This document shows positions 51,073 through 60,628 of a DNA stretch of 64,000 nucleotides, piece after piece. How positions within the stretch are numbered: position 1 is the first letter of the stretch; each line of letters starts with the position of its first letter. The notes under the pieces are model-generated. The model saw only the letters and a program-made list of their open reading frames with translations. It was not told the DNA's origin and ran no database searches. The DNA is from an uncultured Ignavibacteriota bacterium (GTDB taxonomy: Bacteria; Bacteroidota; Ignavibacteria; UBA10030; UBA8401). The position numbers and the translations under genes were made by a program. Location: the NCBI GenBank assembly GCA_903861125.1, contig CAIOTF010000021.1:1-64000 (forward strand), written 5' to 3'.

Positions 51073-53199
51073 ATGTCAGAAGAAAAAAAGAACGAACAAC
51101 CGAAGCAAAATGATAAACAGAATGAAAAGCGTCCGTTTCTTCCGAAAATGAAGAAACCGAAGATGCAGAACCGGAATGACGATGAATTTAACTGGAGCAA
51201 GGCATTCCGTGTTGTCTTAAGTTGGTCAGCAATCATCATGGCGGTCTTTTTGGTGATGACTATTTTTAAGGGTGCCGAAGCGACAGAATACGAAGTGACA
51301 TTTACGCAGTATCAGGAATTTCTGAATAACAATCAGATCTCCAAAGCGACCGTAAAAAAATCGAACCTGAATGATTTTGATTTTCACGGCATCATGCGTG
51401 AACCGCAGGAGGTAACGCTTGCCAGCGGTAAGCGAGTAAAAGTGGAAAAGTTCACTCTCACACTTCCGTATACCAATATCGACGACGCAGTTATCGTTCA
51501 GTGGAATACACACAACGTGGCATTCAATATCTCAAAGGATGACGGCATTTGGACGAATATGCTCATCACTGCTCTTCCGTGGGTCATCATCATCGGAATT
51601 TGGATTTTCATCTTCCGTAGAATGCAGGGGGGCGGAACGAAAGGTATTTTTTCGTTCGGTAAGAGCCGCGCAAAAATGCTGAATGAAGGACAGATCAGAA
51701 TCACGTTCGCCGATGTTGCAGGCTGTGATGAAGCAAAGACAGAATTACAGGAAGTGATCGAGTTCCTGCGCGACCCCGCAAAATTCCAGCGGCTCGGCGG
51801 AAAAATTCCGCGCGGTGTTTTGCTTCTCGGTCCTCCCGGCACCGGAAAGACATTGCTGGCACGCGCTGTAGCCGGAGAAGCAGGCGTTCCCTTCTTCTCC
51901 ATCAGCGGAGCTGATTTTGTGGAAATGTTCGTCGGCGTCGGCGCAAGCCGTGTACGCGACCTTTTTGATCAAGGAAAGAAAAGTGCGCCATGTATCATCT
52001 TCATTGATGAGATCGATGCTGTCGGCCGGCACCGCGGTGCCGGTCTCGGCGGCGGACATGACGAGCGTGAACAGACGCTGAACCAATTGCTTGTGGAGAT
52101 GGACGGCTTTGAACAGAATAACGGCGTTATCCTTATTGCCGCTACGAACCGTCCCGATGTGCTCGATCCTGCATTAATGCGTCCGGGTCGTTTTGACCGT
52201 CAAGTAGTTGTGGATCGTCCGGATGTTCGCGGACGCGAAGGAATTTTGAAGGTGCATACGAAAAATATTCCGCTTGCTACCGATATTAAATTAGAGATAT
52301 TGGCAAAAGGGACTCCCGGACTTTCCGGCGCTGACCTTGCAAACCTTGTGAACGAAGCGGCGCTGCTCGCTGCACGCAAGGATCAAAAAGAAGTGACGAT
52401 GCGCAATTTTGAAGAGGCGAAGGATAAAGTGATGATGGGAACCGAGCGGAAATCGATGCTGATCTCCGATAAGGAAAAAAAGATCACCGCATACCATGAA
52501 GCAGGACACGTACTCGTTTCCAAATTCATTCCGGAATCGGATCCGATCCATAAAGTAACAATCATCCCGCGCGGACGCGCACTTGGTGTAACCACTTCGC
52601 TGCCGATTGATGAGAAGCATACATATTCAAAACGCTACCTTGAATCCCTCGTTGCAATGTTGTTCGGCGGACGCATGGCTGAAAAACTTGTGTTCAACGA
52701 ATATACAACCGGAGCCGGCAACGATATTGAACGCGCAAGCAATCTTGCACGCAAGATGGTGTGCGAATGGGGAATGAGCGAAAAGATGGGACCGCAGGCA
52801 TACGGTGCGAAGGAAGAAGAACTCTTTCTCGGACGTGAAGTGACCAAGCATCACAACTTCAGCGAAGAGACAGGAAGACTGATCGACGAAGAAGTGAAAA
52901 AGATCATTTCGATTGCGGAAAAACGCGCCGGTGATATTCTTTCTACGAACATCGATAAGCTTCATGCCCTATCCAATGTATTGCTGGAACGGGAAATTCT
53001 GGACAGCGAAGAGATCGACAAGGTGCTGCGCGGCGAACAACTTCCCGCCCTTGTGAAAAACGGAAATGGCAATCCGGCGGTGCCGTCTGTATTGCCCGCA
53101 ACGGTCGTAGAACAGGTGGTTGCAATCGCTTCAAAGCAGGAAACGGATGGAAAAAGTGAGGCAAAACCAAAACCGCGCACTCGCACGCGCAAATCGTAA
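51073..53199 (+). CDS. ftsH: ATP-dependent zinc metalloprotease FtsH
   Basis: A 708-residue membrane AAA+ protease. A cytoplasmic Lys-rich N-terminus (1-44) precedes helix 1 (about 46-66), a periplasmic domain and helix 2 (about 164-182). The AAA module has Walker A GPPGTGKT (253-260), Walker [17 protein letters not shown], the second region of homology ([19 protein letters not shown]) and sensor parts. The zinc motif HEAGH is at 475-479 and a second Asp ligand in a later [14 protein letters not shown]. The C-terminus is long and basic ([11 protein letters not shown]). Central quality-control protease of the inner membrane. Confidence 0.98.
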   Translation: MSEEKKNEQPKQNDKQNEKRPFLPKMKKPKMQNRNDDEFNWSKAFRVVLSWSAIIMAVFLVMTIFKGAEATEYEVTFTQYQEFLNNNQISKATVKKSNLNDFDFHGIMREPQEVTLASGKRVKVEKFTLTLPYTNIDDAVIVQWNTHNVAFNISKDDGIWTNMLITALPWVIIIGIWIFIFRRMQGGGTKGIFSFGKSRAKMLNEGQIRITFADVAGCDEAKTELQEVIEFLRDPAKFQRLGGKIPRGVLLLGPPGTGKTLLARAVAGEAGVPFFSISGADFVEMFVGVGASRVRDLFDQGKKSAPCIIFIDEIDAVGRHRGAGLGGGHDEREQTLNQLLVEMDGFEQNNGVILIAATNRPDVLDPALMRPGRFDRQVVVDRPDVRGREGILKVHTKNIPLATDIKLEILAKGTPGLSGADLANLVNEAALLAARKDQKEVTMRNFEEAKDKVMMGTERKSMLISDKEKKITAYHEAGHVLVSKFIPESDPIHKVTIIPRGRALGVTTSLPIDEKHTYSKRYLESLVAMLFGGRMAEKLVFNEYTTGAGNDIERASNLARKMVCEWGMSEKMGPQAYGAKEEELFLGREVTKHHNFSEETGRLIDEEVKKIISIAEKRAGDILSTNIDKLHALSNVLLEREILDSEEIDKVLRGEQLPALVKNGNGNPAVPSVLPATVVEQVVAIASKQETDGKSEAKPKPRTRTRKS

Positions 53200-53202
53200 T
53201 GT

Positions 53203-53859
53203 ATGATCAACGCTGCGAACATTGATTATAAAGCGGAGATAGCGCGGAAAGCGATCCATTTTTGTTCGCTCAGCATTCCCATAATTTACTATTTTATCGA
53301 GCGTGACCTTGCACTGATGATCCTTGTGCCGGTCACGCTTTCTTTTCTAGCCGTCGATCTGCTCCGCTACTACCACAAACCAACGGCAGATCTTTTCTAT
53401 CAGGTGTTCCGCTTCATGCTCCGACAACACGAACTGGATCATACGTCAAAACGTCTGAACGGAGCAACAAATGTTTTGATCGCTGCTGCAATCTGTGTTA
53501 TTGTGTTCCCAAAATTGATCGTCCTGACCGCCTTCCCTATCCTGATCATCTGTGATTCCGTTGCCGCACTGTTCGGACGACGGTTTGGGAAAAGAAAATT
53601 TTTGCAAAAAAGCTTTGAAGGAAGTCTTGCGTTTTTTCTCTTCGCACTCATCGTCATCTACTTTACGCCGAAGGTGGACTACTCCACAAAAGAATATTTT
53701 ATCGGAGCGTTTGCCGCGCTTGTCGGCACGGTTGTCGAAGCCGGCTCATGGAAGATTGATGACAATCTCTCTATCCCTCTTTCGGTTGGCGTGGTGATGT
53801 GGGGATTATATCTGTTATTGTTCCCGGCAGTCAACCTTTCTCAACTGACGTTCCACTGA
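53203..53859 (+). CDS. Dolichol kinase/phosphatidate cytidylyltransferase-like membrane protein
   Basis: A 218-residue polytopic membrane protein (about six helices) of the SEC59/dolichol kinase-like CTP-dependent family. Signatures: [16 protein letters not shown] near the N-terminus, [16 protein letters not shown], and [30 protein letters not shown], the region holding the CTP-binding acidic and basic residues. It sits 3 bp after ftsH and 13 bp before hisG. Relatives phosphorylate polyprenols, phytol or similar, or make CDP-lipids; the substrate here is unknown. Given the GGGP synthase gene at 17.9 kb a role in isoprenoid lipid metabolism is conceivable. Confidence 0.8.
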   Translation: MINAANIDYKAEIARKAIHFCSLSIPIIYYFIERDLALMILVPVTLSFLAVDLLRYYHKPTADLFYQVFRFMLRQHELDHTSKRLNGATNVLIAAAICVIVFPKLIVLTAFPILIICDSVAALFGRRFGKRKFLQKSFEGSLAFFLFALIVIYFTPKVDYSTKEYFIGAFAALVGTVVEAGSWKIDDNLSIPLSVGVVMWGLYLLLFPAVNLSQLTFH

Positions 53860-53872
53860 TAACAAGGTCATT

Positions 53873-54745
53873 ATGAACAAAATAAAATTCGGTCTTCCTA
53901 AAGGAAGTCTTCAGGAAGCCACGTTGCAGCTTCTTTCCAAAGCCGGTTTCAATTTTTCCGTTTCATCGCGCTCATACTTCCCATCCGTTGATGACGATGA
54001 ACTGGAAGGGATGCTCATCCGCGCCCAGGAAATTCCCCGTTATGTTGAGGATGGTGTATTCGACGCCGGCCTGACCGGACACGACTGGATCATCGAGAAT
54101 GGTGTGGATATTATCAGCGTTTGCGATCTTATCTATTCAAAACAATCCATGCGCAAAGTAAAGTGGGTCCTTGCGGTTCACGAAGATTCTCCGGTAAAGA
54201 CGGTGAAAGATCTCGAAGGAAAACGCATTGCAACGGAAGTGGTCGGCATTACAAAAGCATATCTGAAAAAACATGGTGTTAATGCTGCGGTTGAATTCTC
54301 GTGGGGTGCAACGGAAGTGAAAACGCCGGACCTCGTCGATGCCATTGTTGAAGTAACGGAAACCGGAAGTTCTCTCCGTGCAAACAAACTCCGCATCGTT
54401 GACATTGTTCTCGAATCGAACACCAAACTGATCGCCAATAAAACAAGCTGGAACGATCCGTGGAAACGGGAAAAAATTGAGAATCTGGCAATGCTTCTGC
54501 AAGGGGCGATAAATGCCGGTTCGCGCGTCGGTCTGAAAATGAATCTGAAAAAAATCAATCTCGCAACAGTGATCGCTCTCATTCCCGCACTCCGCACTCC
54601 AACGGTCTCGCAATTATCCGATCCGGAATGGGTGGCTATTGAAACAATCCTCGAAGAGAAAGTTGTTCGGGCCATCATCCCGCAATTGAAGCGGGCCGGA
54701 GCCGAAGGGATCATTGAATATCCGTTGAACAAAGTGATCTATTGA
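53873..54745 (+). CDS. hisG: ATP phosphoribosyltransferase (long form)
   Basis: A 290-residue long-form HisG, the first enzyme of histidine synthesis, with the regulatory C-terminal domain. [18 protein letters not shown] opens the catalytic domain; [10 protein letters not shown] and [22 protein letters not shown] hold the substrate site; [26 protein letters not shown] is the PRPP-binding block. The last 75 or so residues form the ACT-like domain that binds histidine for feedback, as in enzymes that do not need HisZ. No other his gene here; last of the tilS set. Confidence 0.95.
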   Translation: MNKIKFGLPKGSLQEATLQLLSKAGFNFSVSSRSYFPSVDDDELEGMLIRAQEIPRYVEDGVFDAGLTGHDWIIENGVDIISVCDLIYSKQSMRKVKWVLAVHEDSPVKTVKDLEGKRIATEVVGITKAYLKKHGVNAAVEFSWGATEVKTPDLVDAIVEVTETGSSLRANKLRIVDIVLESNTKLIANKTSWNDPWKREKIENLAMLLQGAINAGSRVGLKMNLKKINLATVIALIPALRTPTVSQLSDPEWVAIETILEEKVVRAIIPQLKRAGAEGIIEYPLNKVIY

Positions 54746-54752
54746 AATCAGG

Positions 54753-54786
54753 AAACTTCCGAAGTCTCTGCGCTTCGGAAGTTTTT
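54753..54786 (+). terminator. Rho-independent terminator after hisG
   Basis: AAACTTCCGAAG (54753-54764) pairs with CTTCGGAAGTTT (54773-54784), followed by TT. It starts 7 bp past the stop. Confidence 0.9.
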
Positions 54787-54864
54787 ACTCTCCTTCCTTG
54801 AATCTCGCCCCATCTCTTTCTACATTTATTCATTGCTTTTGCCATTAATCATTGGAGACCTATT

Positions 54865-56628
54865 TTGAAATCGTTGTTCACACTGCTTCTTTTCATTGTT
54901 CCACTGCTCGCTCAACCAAATGATTCTCTATTTCTCCGTATCGTGTTGCCCGAAAAAGATACGCTGACGTACAGCGCATCACGTCACCGCATCGCGGCAT
55001 CAACCAACAAGAATTCGAAAGCGTTCATCAATTATAAAGAGGTTAATGTTTACGCCAGCGGCGCTTTCGTCGGCATGCACACCCTGACTTCGGATACAAC
55101 AACACTCCATATCGCCGTATTCAATGCAAAAGGGGATTCATTGTATAAAGATGTCTTTTTTTTCAGACCTGTTGCGAAGACATATCCTGAAGGAACTATT
55201 TATATAGACAACATCTCTTCGCCGTTGGAAGACATGTGGATGACCGCCGGTGATATTCTTGAGGTACGCATAAAAGCTGCACCGGGACAGCAGCCGGTAT
55301 TTGATATCGACGACGTAGAGTCCGGCATCCCCATGCGCGAACTGACCGCGAAGAATGGAACGGGATACGGCAGTTATGTTGGACAATACAAAATCAAAGC
55401 GACCGATAAGTGTTCTGATGCAATGATACAGGTTCGGATCAAAAAGAATTTTTTCAGCAGCGAAAAGACATTTGCAAAAGGGAAAATCTCCATCATCCAG
55501 GATTCTCTCCCCCGCGTTGCGGAAATAACAGGGAAGCGTCCATTCCTGAATGCCGGCCTCGGCACCGATCGTCTTGGAGGTGCAAAATTGGGTTTTCTGG
55601 TTGAAGGTGTCCGTGTTGTCGTCACCGGAAAAGTCGGCTCACAATATCGAGTGAAATTATCCGATGGAATGGAAGCCTGGCTTCCGCAGGAATACGCGCA
55701 ACTTTTGCCGGTAAACACCTCTCTTCCTTCAACGCTGACCGGATCGATCTCTGTCAACGGAAATGATACCGAAGATGTTGTCCGGATCGGACTGGGTCAG
55801 AAAGTTCCCTATACTAGCGAGCAATTGACGGATCCTATGGCAATTGTTGTAAATATTTTCGGCGCAACGTCGAATACAAATTGGATCACCCATCAGCTTT
55901 CCGCCGTTGGAATACAACAAGTGAAGATCGCTCAGGCCGGAGCGGAACACTCTCAACTGACTATCTTCTTGAAACATAAACAGCATTGGGGTTATGATAT
56001 TTCCTATGAAGGCAGCACGATGCGGATTCGCATACGCCGTCCCCCCGTTATTGCCGACTCGACAAAGCCGTTACTGAAACTGACTATCGCCGTCGATGCC
56101 GGACACGGAATCGGCAGCGAAGGTGCTAAAGGAGCTACCGGCGTCGTTGAGAAGGATATGACACTTGCAATCGCGAAAGAAGTGAACGCGCAGCTGCAGG
56201 CAAAAGGAATTAAGTGCGTGATGACGCGGGAAACCGATGACAATGTTACGATGACAGAGCGTGCCGATAAGATCATCAACGCCGGTGCGCAACTGTTTGT
56301 CAGCATCCATTGCAACTCTATCGGTGAAAACGGCGATCCTGAACAGGTAAAAGGGACAAGCACCTATTACCGGTATCCGGGATTCAAACCGCTCTCCGAT
56401 ATCATGTATAAAAAAATGCTATCGCTCGGTCTTGCAGAATGGGGCGTGACGGGAAATTTCAACTTCTCTCTCAGCGGACCGACGCAATTCCCGAACGTGC
56501 TGGTTGAAGCTGCATTCCTTTCGAATCCGGAAGACGAGATGAAATTGCTGGACGAGAACTTCCGAAAACAGATCGCTGCAAAGATCATTGACGGACTTGA
56601 AGAGTTCGTCAATAAATATTCAAAATAA
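54865..56628 (+). CDS. N-acetylmuramoyl-L-alanine amidase (Amidase_3)
   Basis: A 587-residue exported peptidoglycan amidase. The start is TTG 54865 with GGAG 8 nt upstream, giving the signal peptide MKSLFTLLLFIVPLLAQ. Residues 20-220 are an unassigned beta-rich region; an SH3-like domain (about 225-283, VVVTGKVGSQYRVKLSDGMEAW) may bind wall; an AMIN-like domain (about 292-392) follows. The catalytic domain (about 405-587) has DAGHG (zinc His), VEKDMTLAIAKEV (zinc Glu), SIHCNS (zinc His) and VEAAFLSNPEDE (catalytic Glu). It cleaves the stem peptide from muramic acid during division. Flanked by the hisG terminator and hutH. Confidence 0.93.
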   Translation: MKSLFTLLLFIVPLLAQPNDSLFLRIVLPEKDTLTYSASRHRIAASTNKNSKAFINYKEVNVYASGAFVGMHTLTSDTTTLHIAVFNAKGDSLYKDVFFFRPVAKTYPEGTIYIDNISSPLEDMWMTAGDILEVRIKAAPGQQPVFDIDDVESGIPMRELTAKNGTGYGSYVGQYKIKATDKCSDAMIQVRIKKNFFSSEKTFAKGKISIIQDSLPRVAEITGKRPFLNAGLGTDRLGGAKLGFLVEGVRVVVTGKVGSQYRVKLSDGMEAWLPQEYAQLLPVNTSLPSTLTGSISVNGNDTEDVVRIGLGQKVPYTSEQLTDPMAIVVNIFGATSNTNWITHQLSAVGIQQVKIAQAGAEHSQLTIFLKHKQHWGYDISYEGSTMRIRIRRPPVIADSTKPLLKLTIAVDAGHGIGSEGAKGATGVVEKDMTLAIAKEVNAQLQAKGIKCVMTRETDDNVTMTERADKIINAGAQLFVSIHCNSIGENGDPEQVKGTSTYYRYPGFKPLSDIMYKKMLSLGLAEWGVTGNFNFSLSGPTQFPNVLVEAAFLSNPEDEMKLLDENFRKQIAAKIIDGLEEFVNKYSK

Positions 56629-56711
56629 TTATATTTTTAGAAGCCGGTTTTTGTTGCTGGGACGGGAAAAGTGAATTTGATGTTCACTAAAATTTCGATA
56701 GGAAAATTTTT

Positions 56712-58250
56712 ATGATTCTCTCTCTTAACGGTAACTCGCTCACCACCGCTGGTATCTATTCGGCTGCAACGGACTTTCAGCAGAAAATCTCTCTCGCTCC
56801 TTCGGCAAAAAAAGCGATGCAGCGGTCACGAGCTTTGGTTGAAAAGTGGCTTGCAAGCGATGAAGTAATCTATGGCGTTACAACAGGTTTCGGCGAATTC
56901 GCCAATGTGCGTATTCCGTTCGATAAAATTGAATTGCTCCAGAAGAATCTCATATTCAGCCACGCCGCCGGCGCCGGCGATCCGCTGCCGTACGAAGTCG
57001 TACGAGGAATGATGATCCTTCGTATCAATGCGCTGGCAAAAGGATTTTCGGGTATCCGTCCGGAGACGGTAGAGTTCATCGTAAAATTTTTCAATGCCGG
57101 ACTTATCCCGATCGTCCCTTCCCAAGGTTCGGTCGGTTCCAGCGGTGACCTTGTGCAACTTGCGCATCTCGTTCTTACAATGATGGGACACGGAAAGATA
57201 TTCAGCAACAAAAGCGGAAAAATTGAAAATGCCCGAATGTTGCTGTTAAAGCATCGATTAACCCCGCTGCGCCTTACCGCAAAAGAAGGTCTTGCGCTCA
57301 TTAACGGCACACAAATGATGACGGCTTTCGCATCGCTCATCATCCATGATTCCCTTCGGCTGATGAAACTTGCCGATATCTCCTGCGCTTTGAGCGTTGA
57401 AGCATTAAAAGGTACCGACACCGCATTCGATGAACGCATTCATAACCTTCGTCCATACAAAGGTCAGCGCGACTCTGCCTCAAATCTTCGCACGTTGCTA
57501 AAACAAAGTGAGATACGTGAATCGCACCGTCATAACGATGACAGGGTTCAGGATGCATACTCACTGCGCTGTGCTCCGCAGGTTCACGGCGCATCACGCG
57601 ATGCATTGGAATATGTCGCATCGAAAGTCGGGATCGAAATCAATTCGGCAAATGATAATCCGCTGATCTTCCCGAATGAAAAGCAGCATCTTGAAGGGGG
57701 AAATTTTCACGGCCAGCCGATTGCTCTTGCAATGGATTTTGCCGCCATCGCACTTTCCGAATTGGCGAATATTTCCGAACGACGGACCGAACGAATGGTG
57801 AACGGAGCGTTAAGCAGACTTCCACGATTTCTTACAACAAACGGCGGATTGAATTCCGGATTGATGATCGCACAATACACGGCAGCGTCGCTTGTGTCCG
57901 AAAACAAAGTACTCGCCCATCCTGCCAGTGTCGATTCAATACCAACATCGGCAAATCAGGAAGATCATAACTCCATGGGATCGATCGCCGCACAAAAATG
58001 CTGGCGCATCCTGCAGAACGCTCAAACAGTGATCGCAATTGAATTGATGACCGCAGCACAGGGAATTGATTTCCACTCACCGCTGAAATGCGGAAAAGGA
58101 ACGCACGCCGCATACCAAATGATCAGAAAACATATCCGCCATCTTGACGAGGACCGCGTTCTGCACGATGATATTCAGAAGGCATTGATGCTTGTAAAAG
58201 ACGGAAGCATCCTGCATCACGTTGAAAAGGGTGTCGGACAGCTGAAGTAA
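56712..58250 (+). CDS. hutH: Histidine ammonia-lyase family protein with Ser-Ser-Gly at the MIO site
   Basis: A 512-residue aromatic amino acid lyase that resembles histidine ammonia-lyase (histidine to urocanate plus ammonia). YGVTTGFGEF holds the catalytic Tyr54, and FSHAAGAGDPLP the His84 typical of histidine-type enzymes. QEDHNSMGSIA has the Glu found in HAL rather than PAL/TAL. The MIO prosthetic group normally forms from Ala-Ser-Gly; here the loop reads GSVGSSGDLVQLAH with Ser143-Ser144-Gly145 (codon TCC at 57138-57140). The cyclising Ser and Gly are kept, so activity is possible but the first residue is atypical. No hutU, hutI or hutG is nearby. It ends 6 bp from the convergent M50 gene. 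Confidence 0.85.
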   Translation: MILSLNGNSLTTAGIYSAATDFQQKISLAPSAKKAMQRSRALVEKWLASDEVIYGVTTGFGEFANVRIPFDKIELLQKNLIFSHAAGAGDPLPYEVVRGMMILRINALAKGFSGIRPETVEFIVKFFNAGLIPIVPSQGSVGSSGDLVQLAHLVLTMMGHGKIFSNKSGKIENARMLLLKHRLTPLRLTAKEGLALINGTQMMTAFASLIIHDSLRLMKLADISCALSVEALKGTDTAFDERIHNLRPYKGQRDSASNLRTLLKQSEIRESHRHNDDRVQDAYSLRCAPQVHGASRDALEYVASKVGIEINSANDNPLIFPNEKQHLEGGNFHGQPIALAMDFAAIALSELANISERRTERMVNGALSRLPRFLTTNGGLNSGLMIAQYTAASLVSENKVLAHPASVDSIPTSANQEDHNSMGSIAAQKCWRILQNAQTVIAIELMTAAQGIDFHSPLKCGKGTHAAYQMIRKHIRHLDEDRVLHDDIQKALMLVKDGSILHHVEKGVGQLK

Positions 58251-58256
58251 AGACTT

Positions 58257-58955
58257 TTAATGATAGTGAAGTCCGGGATATAATACATTCACTGCCGCCA
58301 AATGAAGCGGACTGTATACATAACCGAATATTTTCCACGCTAAAAATAATCCGAATATTCCTGCCGGAGAATTATAAAGAAGCATCAAATATTTTTGGGC
58401 CGTTGCATGTGATAAAAATAGCGGGATAATGCCGCTTCCATCAAGAGGCGGTACCGGAAGAAGATTAAAAAGGAACAGCAACAGGTTCAGCGAAAAGAAT
58501 AAACTTACGAACGAAGCCGCGATTTCAAGATTCCTTCCGTTAGATGATTCTACTATATGAGAGAATGTAAGACTTTCCGGCGGAAAGAATATTCCGGTAG
58601 CCATTCCGATCCTGATGACTAGCATCGCTATGATAACCAATAAAAGATTTGCCGCCGGTCCGGCTAGCGACATTATTGCGGACCGTTTCGGATGATTCAG
58701 CGCCCATTCACGGTCGTACGGAACACTCGCCCATCCCATCATCCAACCGCCGAGAATAAATGAAATGATCGGAACAACGACGGTTCCGATCGGTTCTCTT
58801 TTAATATGCGGAAGCGGATCAAGCGTTACCTGCCCCCCTTCGTATGCCGTGCTGTCACCCAGTTTCATAGCTGCAAACGCATGACATGCCTCATGAAGCG
58901 TTGTTGAGAACAAAAATACCAGATACCATTGAATTCCGTTAACCAAAGTTTCCAT
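58257..58955 (-). CDS. M50 family site-2-type metalloprotease (short)
   Basis: A 232-residue polytopic membrane protease. LHEACHAFAA gives the HExxH zinc motif in the first helix (about residues 21-25), and LPVPPLDGSG near residue 170 gives the conserved third zinc-ligand Asp. It has about five hydrophobic segments and no PDZ domain, as in small rhomboid-associated or SpoIVFB-like relatives. Such proteases cut membrane-spanning regulators; the target is unknown. Convergent with hutH with 6 bp between stops, so no terminator fits between them. Confidence 0.85.
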   Translation of the reverse strand: METLVNGIQWYLVFLFSTTLHEACHAFAAMKLGDSTAYEGGQVTLDPLPHIKREPIGTVVVPIISFILGGWMMGWASVPYDREWALNHPKRSAIMSLAGPAANLLLVIIAMLVIRIGMATGIFFPPESLTFSHIVESSNGRNLEIAASFVSLFFSLNLLLFLFNLLPVPPLDGSGIIPLFLSHATAQKYLMLLYNSPAGIFGLFLAWKIFGYVYSPLHLAAVNVLYPGLHYH

Positions 58956-59099
58956 ACATGCCGATCATCATTTTTATCAAATTTAGCAGTTCTTTTATTT
59001 TGTCAAATGTAATCTAAGATTGATTGCTGAACAACACCAATCTCGCTCTGCGATCTATTTCGGAAGAAAGAGCCACACTTTTTCGTATATTATGTAAGA

Positions 59100-60353
59100 A
59101 TGAAGAGACCAATTGAAATAATGTCCCCCGCCGGTTCATGGGAAGCACTTTCGGCAGCATTGCATGCCGGTGCAGATTCCATTTATTTCGGCGTGGAACA
59201 ATTGAACATGCGTGCCAAATCGTCAAACAATTTCACTATTGACGACCTTTCAAAAGTAGCGGAACTTTGCACTCAGCATAACGCAAAGTCATATATCACG
59301 CTGAACACGATCATGTACGACCACGATCTGCAGCTGATGCGAAGCATCGTTGATGCAGCAAAGACGAACGGCATCACCGCCGTCATTGCATCGGATCACG
59401 CCGTATTGATGTATGCTAAAAAGAAGGGGCTTGAAGTTCATATTTCAACACAGACGAACATAACGAATATTGAAACAATCGAGTTCTTTTCCGCTTTCGC
59501 CGATGTTGTTGTACTTTCCCGCGAACTTTCCCTTTCTCAGGTCTCAGATATCATACGCGAGATAAAGCGAAGAAATCTTTGCGGACCATCGGGAGAATTG
59601 ATCCGCGTGGAAGTGTTTGCTCACGGCGCACTATGTATGGCTGTCTCCGGAAAATGCTATCTCAGCCTGCACACGCATTTTTCTTCTGCCAACCGCGGTG
59701 CTTGTATTCAGAATTGCAGACGCGACTATATCGTTACCGACAAAAATACCGGATATGAACTTGAGATCGACAATGAATATATCATGTCCGCAAAAGATCT
59801 CTGCACAATCGGTTTTCTGGACAGGATCATCGATGCCGGTGTTGAGGTTCTAAAAATAGAAGGGCGCGGCCGTTCCGCAGAATATGTGCATACGACAACA
59901 ACGTGTTATAGGGACGCAATTCGTACTATTGCCGACGGAACATATACACAAGACAAAGTCGATCAATGGACCAAAGAACTGTCCACCGTATTCAACCGGG
60001 GATTTTGGGATGGATATTATCTCGGACGAACAATAGGAGAATGGAGCAGTTCTGAAGATTCCCTTGCAACGAAACGCAAGGTGTATCTCGGCAAGGGATT
60101 GAACTATTATGAAAAACCGAAGATCGGATATTTTCAGATCGAATCTCAATCCATTGCGGTTGGTGATGAAATTATTATCACCGGACCTACGACAGGATAC
60201 GTGCATACGTTTGTTTCCGAACTTCGGGTGAACGATCTCGTCGTGCAGCATGCGTCCAAAGGTGATTGTGTAACGATCCCCATTGATAAAATAATCCGTC
60301 CATCAGATTCGATCTATAAACTGGTGGAGAACAGATCCGGAAATTCACAATAG
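59100..60353 (+). CDS. U32 family peptidase/tRNA or rRNA hydroxylation protein (TrhP/YegQ-like)
   Basis: A 417-residue U32-family protein. EIMSPAGSWEALSAALHAGADSIYFGVEQLN begins the TIM-barrel core; VEVFAHGALCMAVSGKCYLS and NRGACIQNCRRDY hold the Cys residues (with later ones) that bind an Fe-S cluster in TrhP and RlhA. IEGRGRSAEYV is the family's usual C-terminal motif. In E. coli TrhP works on tRNA U34 hydroxylation with prephenate-derived or oxygen-linked chemistry and RlhA on 23S rRNA. The small ferredoxin gene starts 7 bp downstream, a likely redox partner. Substrate RNA here is unknown. Confidence 0.88.
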   Translation: MKRPIEIMSPAGSWEALSAALHAGADSIYFGVEQLNMRAKSSNNFTIDDLSKVAELCTQHNAKSYITLNTIMYDHDLQLMRSIVDAAKTNGITAVIASDHAVLMYAKKKGLEVHISTQTNITNIETIEFFSAFADVVVLSRELSLSQVSDIIREIKRRNLCGPSGELIRVEVFAHGALCMAVSGKCYLSLHTHFSSANRGACIQNCRRDYIVTDKNTGYELEIDNEYIMSAKDLCTIGFLDRIIDAGVEVLKIEGRGRSAEYVHTTTTCYRDAIRTIADGTYTQDKVDQWTKELSTVFNRGFWDGYYLGRTIGEWSSSEDSLATKRKVYLGKGLNYYEKPKIGYFQIESQSIAVGDEIIITGPTTGYVHTFVSELRVNDLVVQHASKGDCVTIPIDKIIRPSDSIYKLVENRSGNSQ

Positions 60354-60360
60354 GGTTCGA

Positions 60361-60600
60361 ATGGTCCGTATCGTTCACTTCAGGGAAAAATGTATCGGCT
60401 GTAATGCGTGCGTGGAACTTGCTCCCGACCGCTGGAAAATGTCGCGGAAAGACGGAAAAAGCATCCTCGTCGATGCCGATGAGAGAAATGGAATTTATAC
60501 AGCACTTGTCGGTGATGACGAATTGAAGAAGAATCTGACCGCAGCAAGAACATGCCCGACCAACATTATTAAGGTAGAAAAGGTACAAAGAAAATCGTAG
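60361..60600 (+). CDS. Small [4Fe-4S]-type ferredoxin
   Basis: A 79-residue single-cluster ferredoxin. CIGCNACVELAP gives three Cys at spacing C-x2-C-x2-C, and ARTCPTNII the fourth. This is the monocluster pattern of Thermotoga/Bacillus-type ferredoxins. It lies 7 bp after the U32 gene and 28 bp before the adenosine deaminase start, so it is most likely co-transcribed and may deliver electrons to the U32 protein's cluster chemistry. Confidence 0.85.
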   Translation: MVRIVHFREKCIGCNACVELAPDRWKMSRKDGKSILVDADERNGIYTALVGDDELKKNLTAARTCPTNIIKVEKVQRKS

Positions 60601-60628
60601 ATTAGAGATATTCATTTAAGGAATGCAT

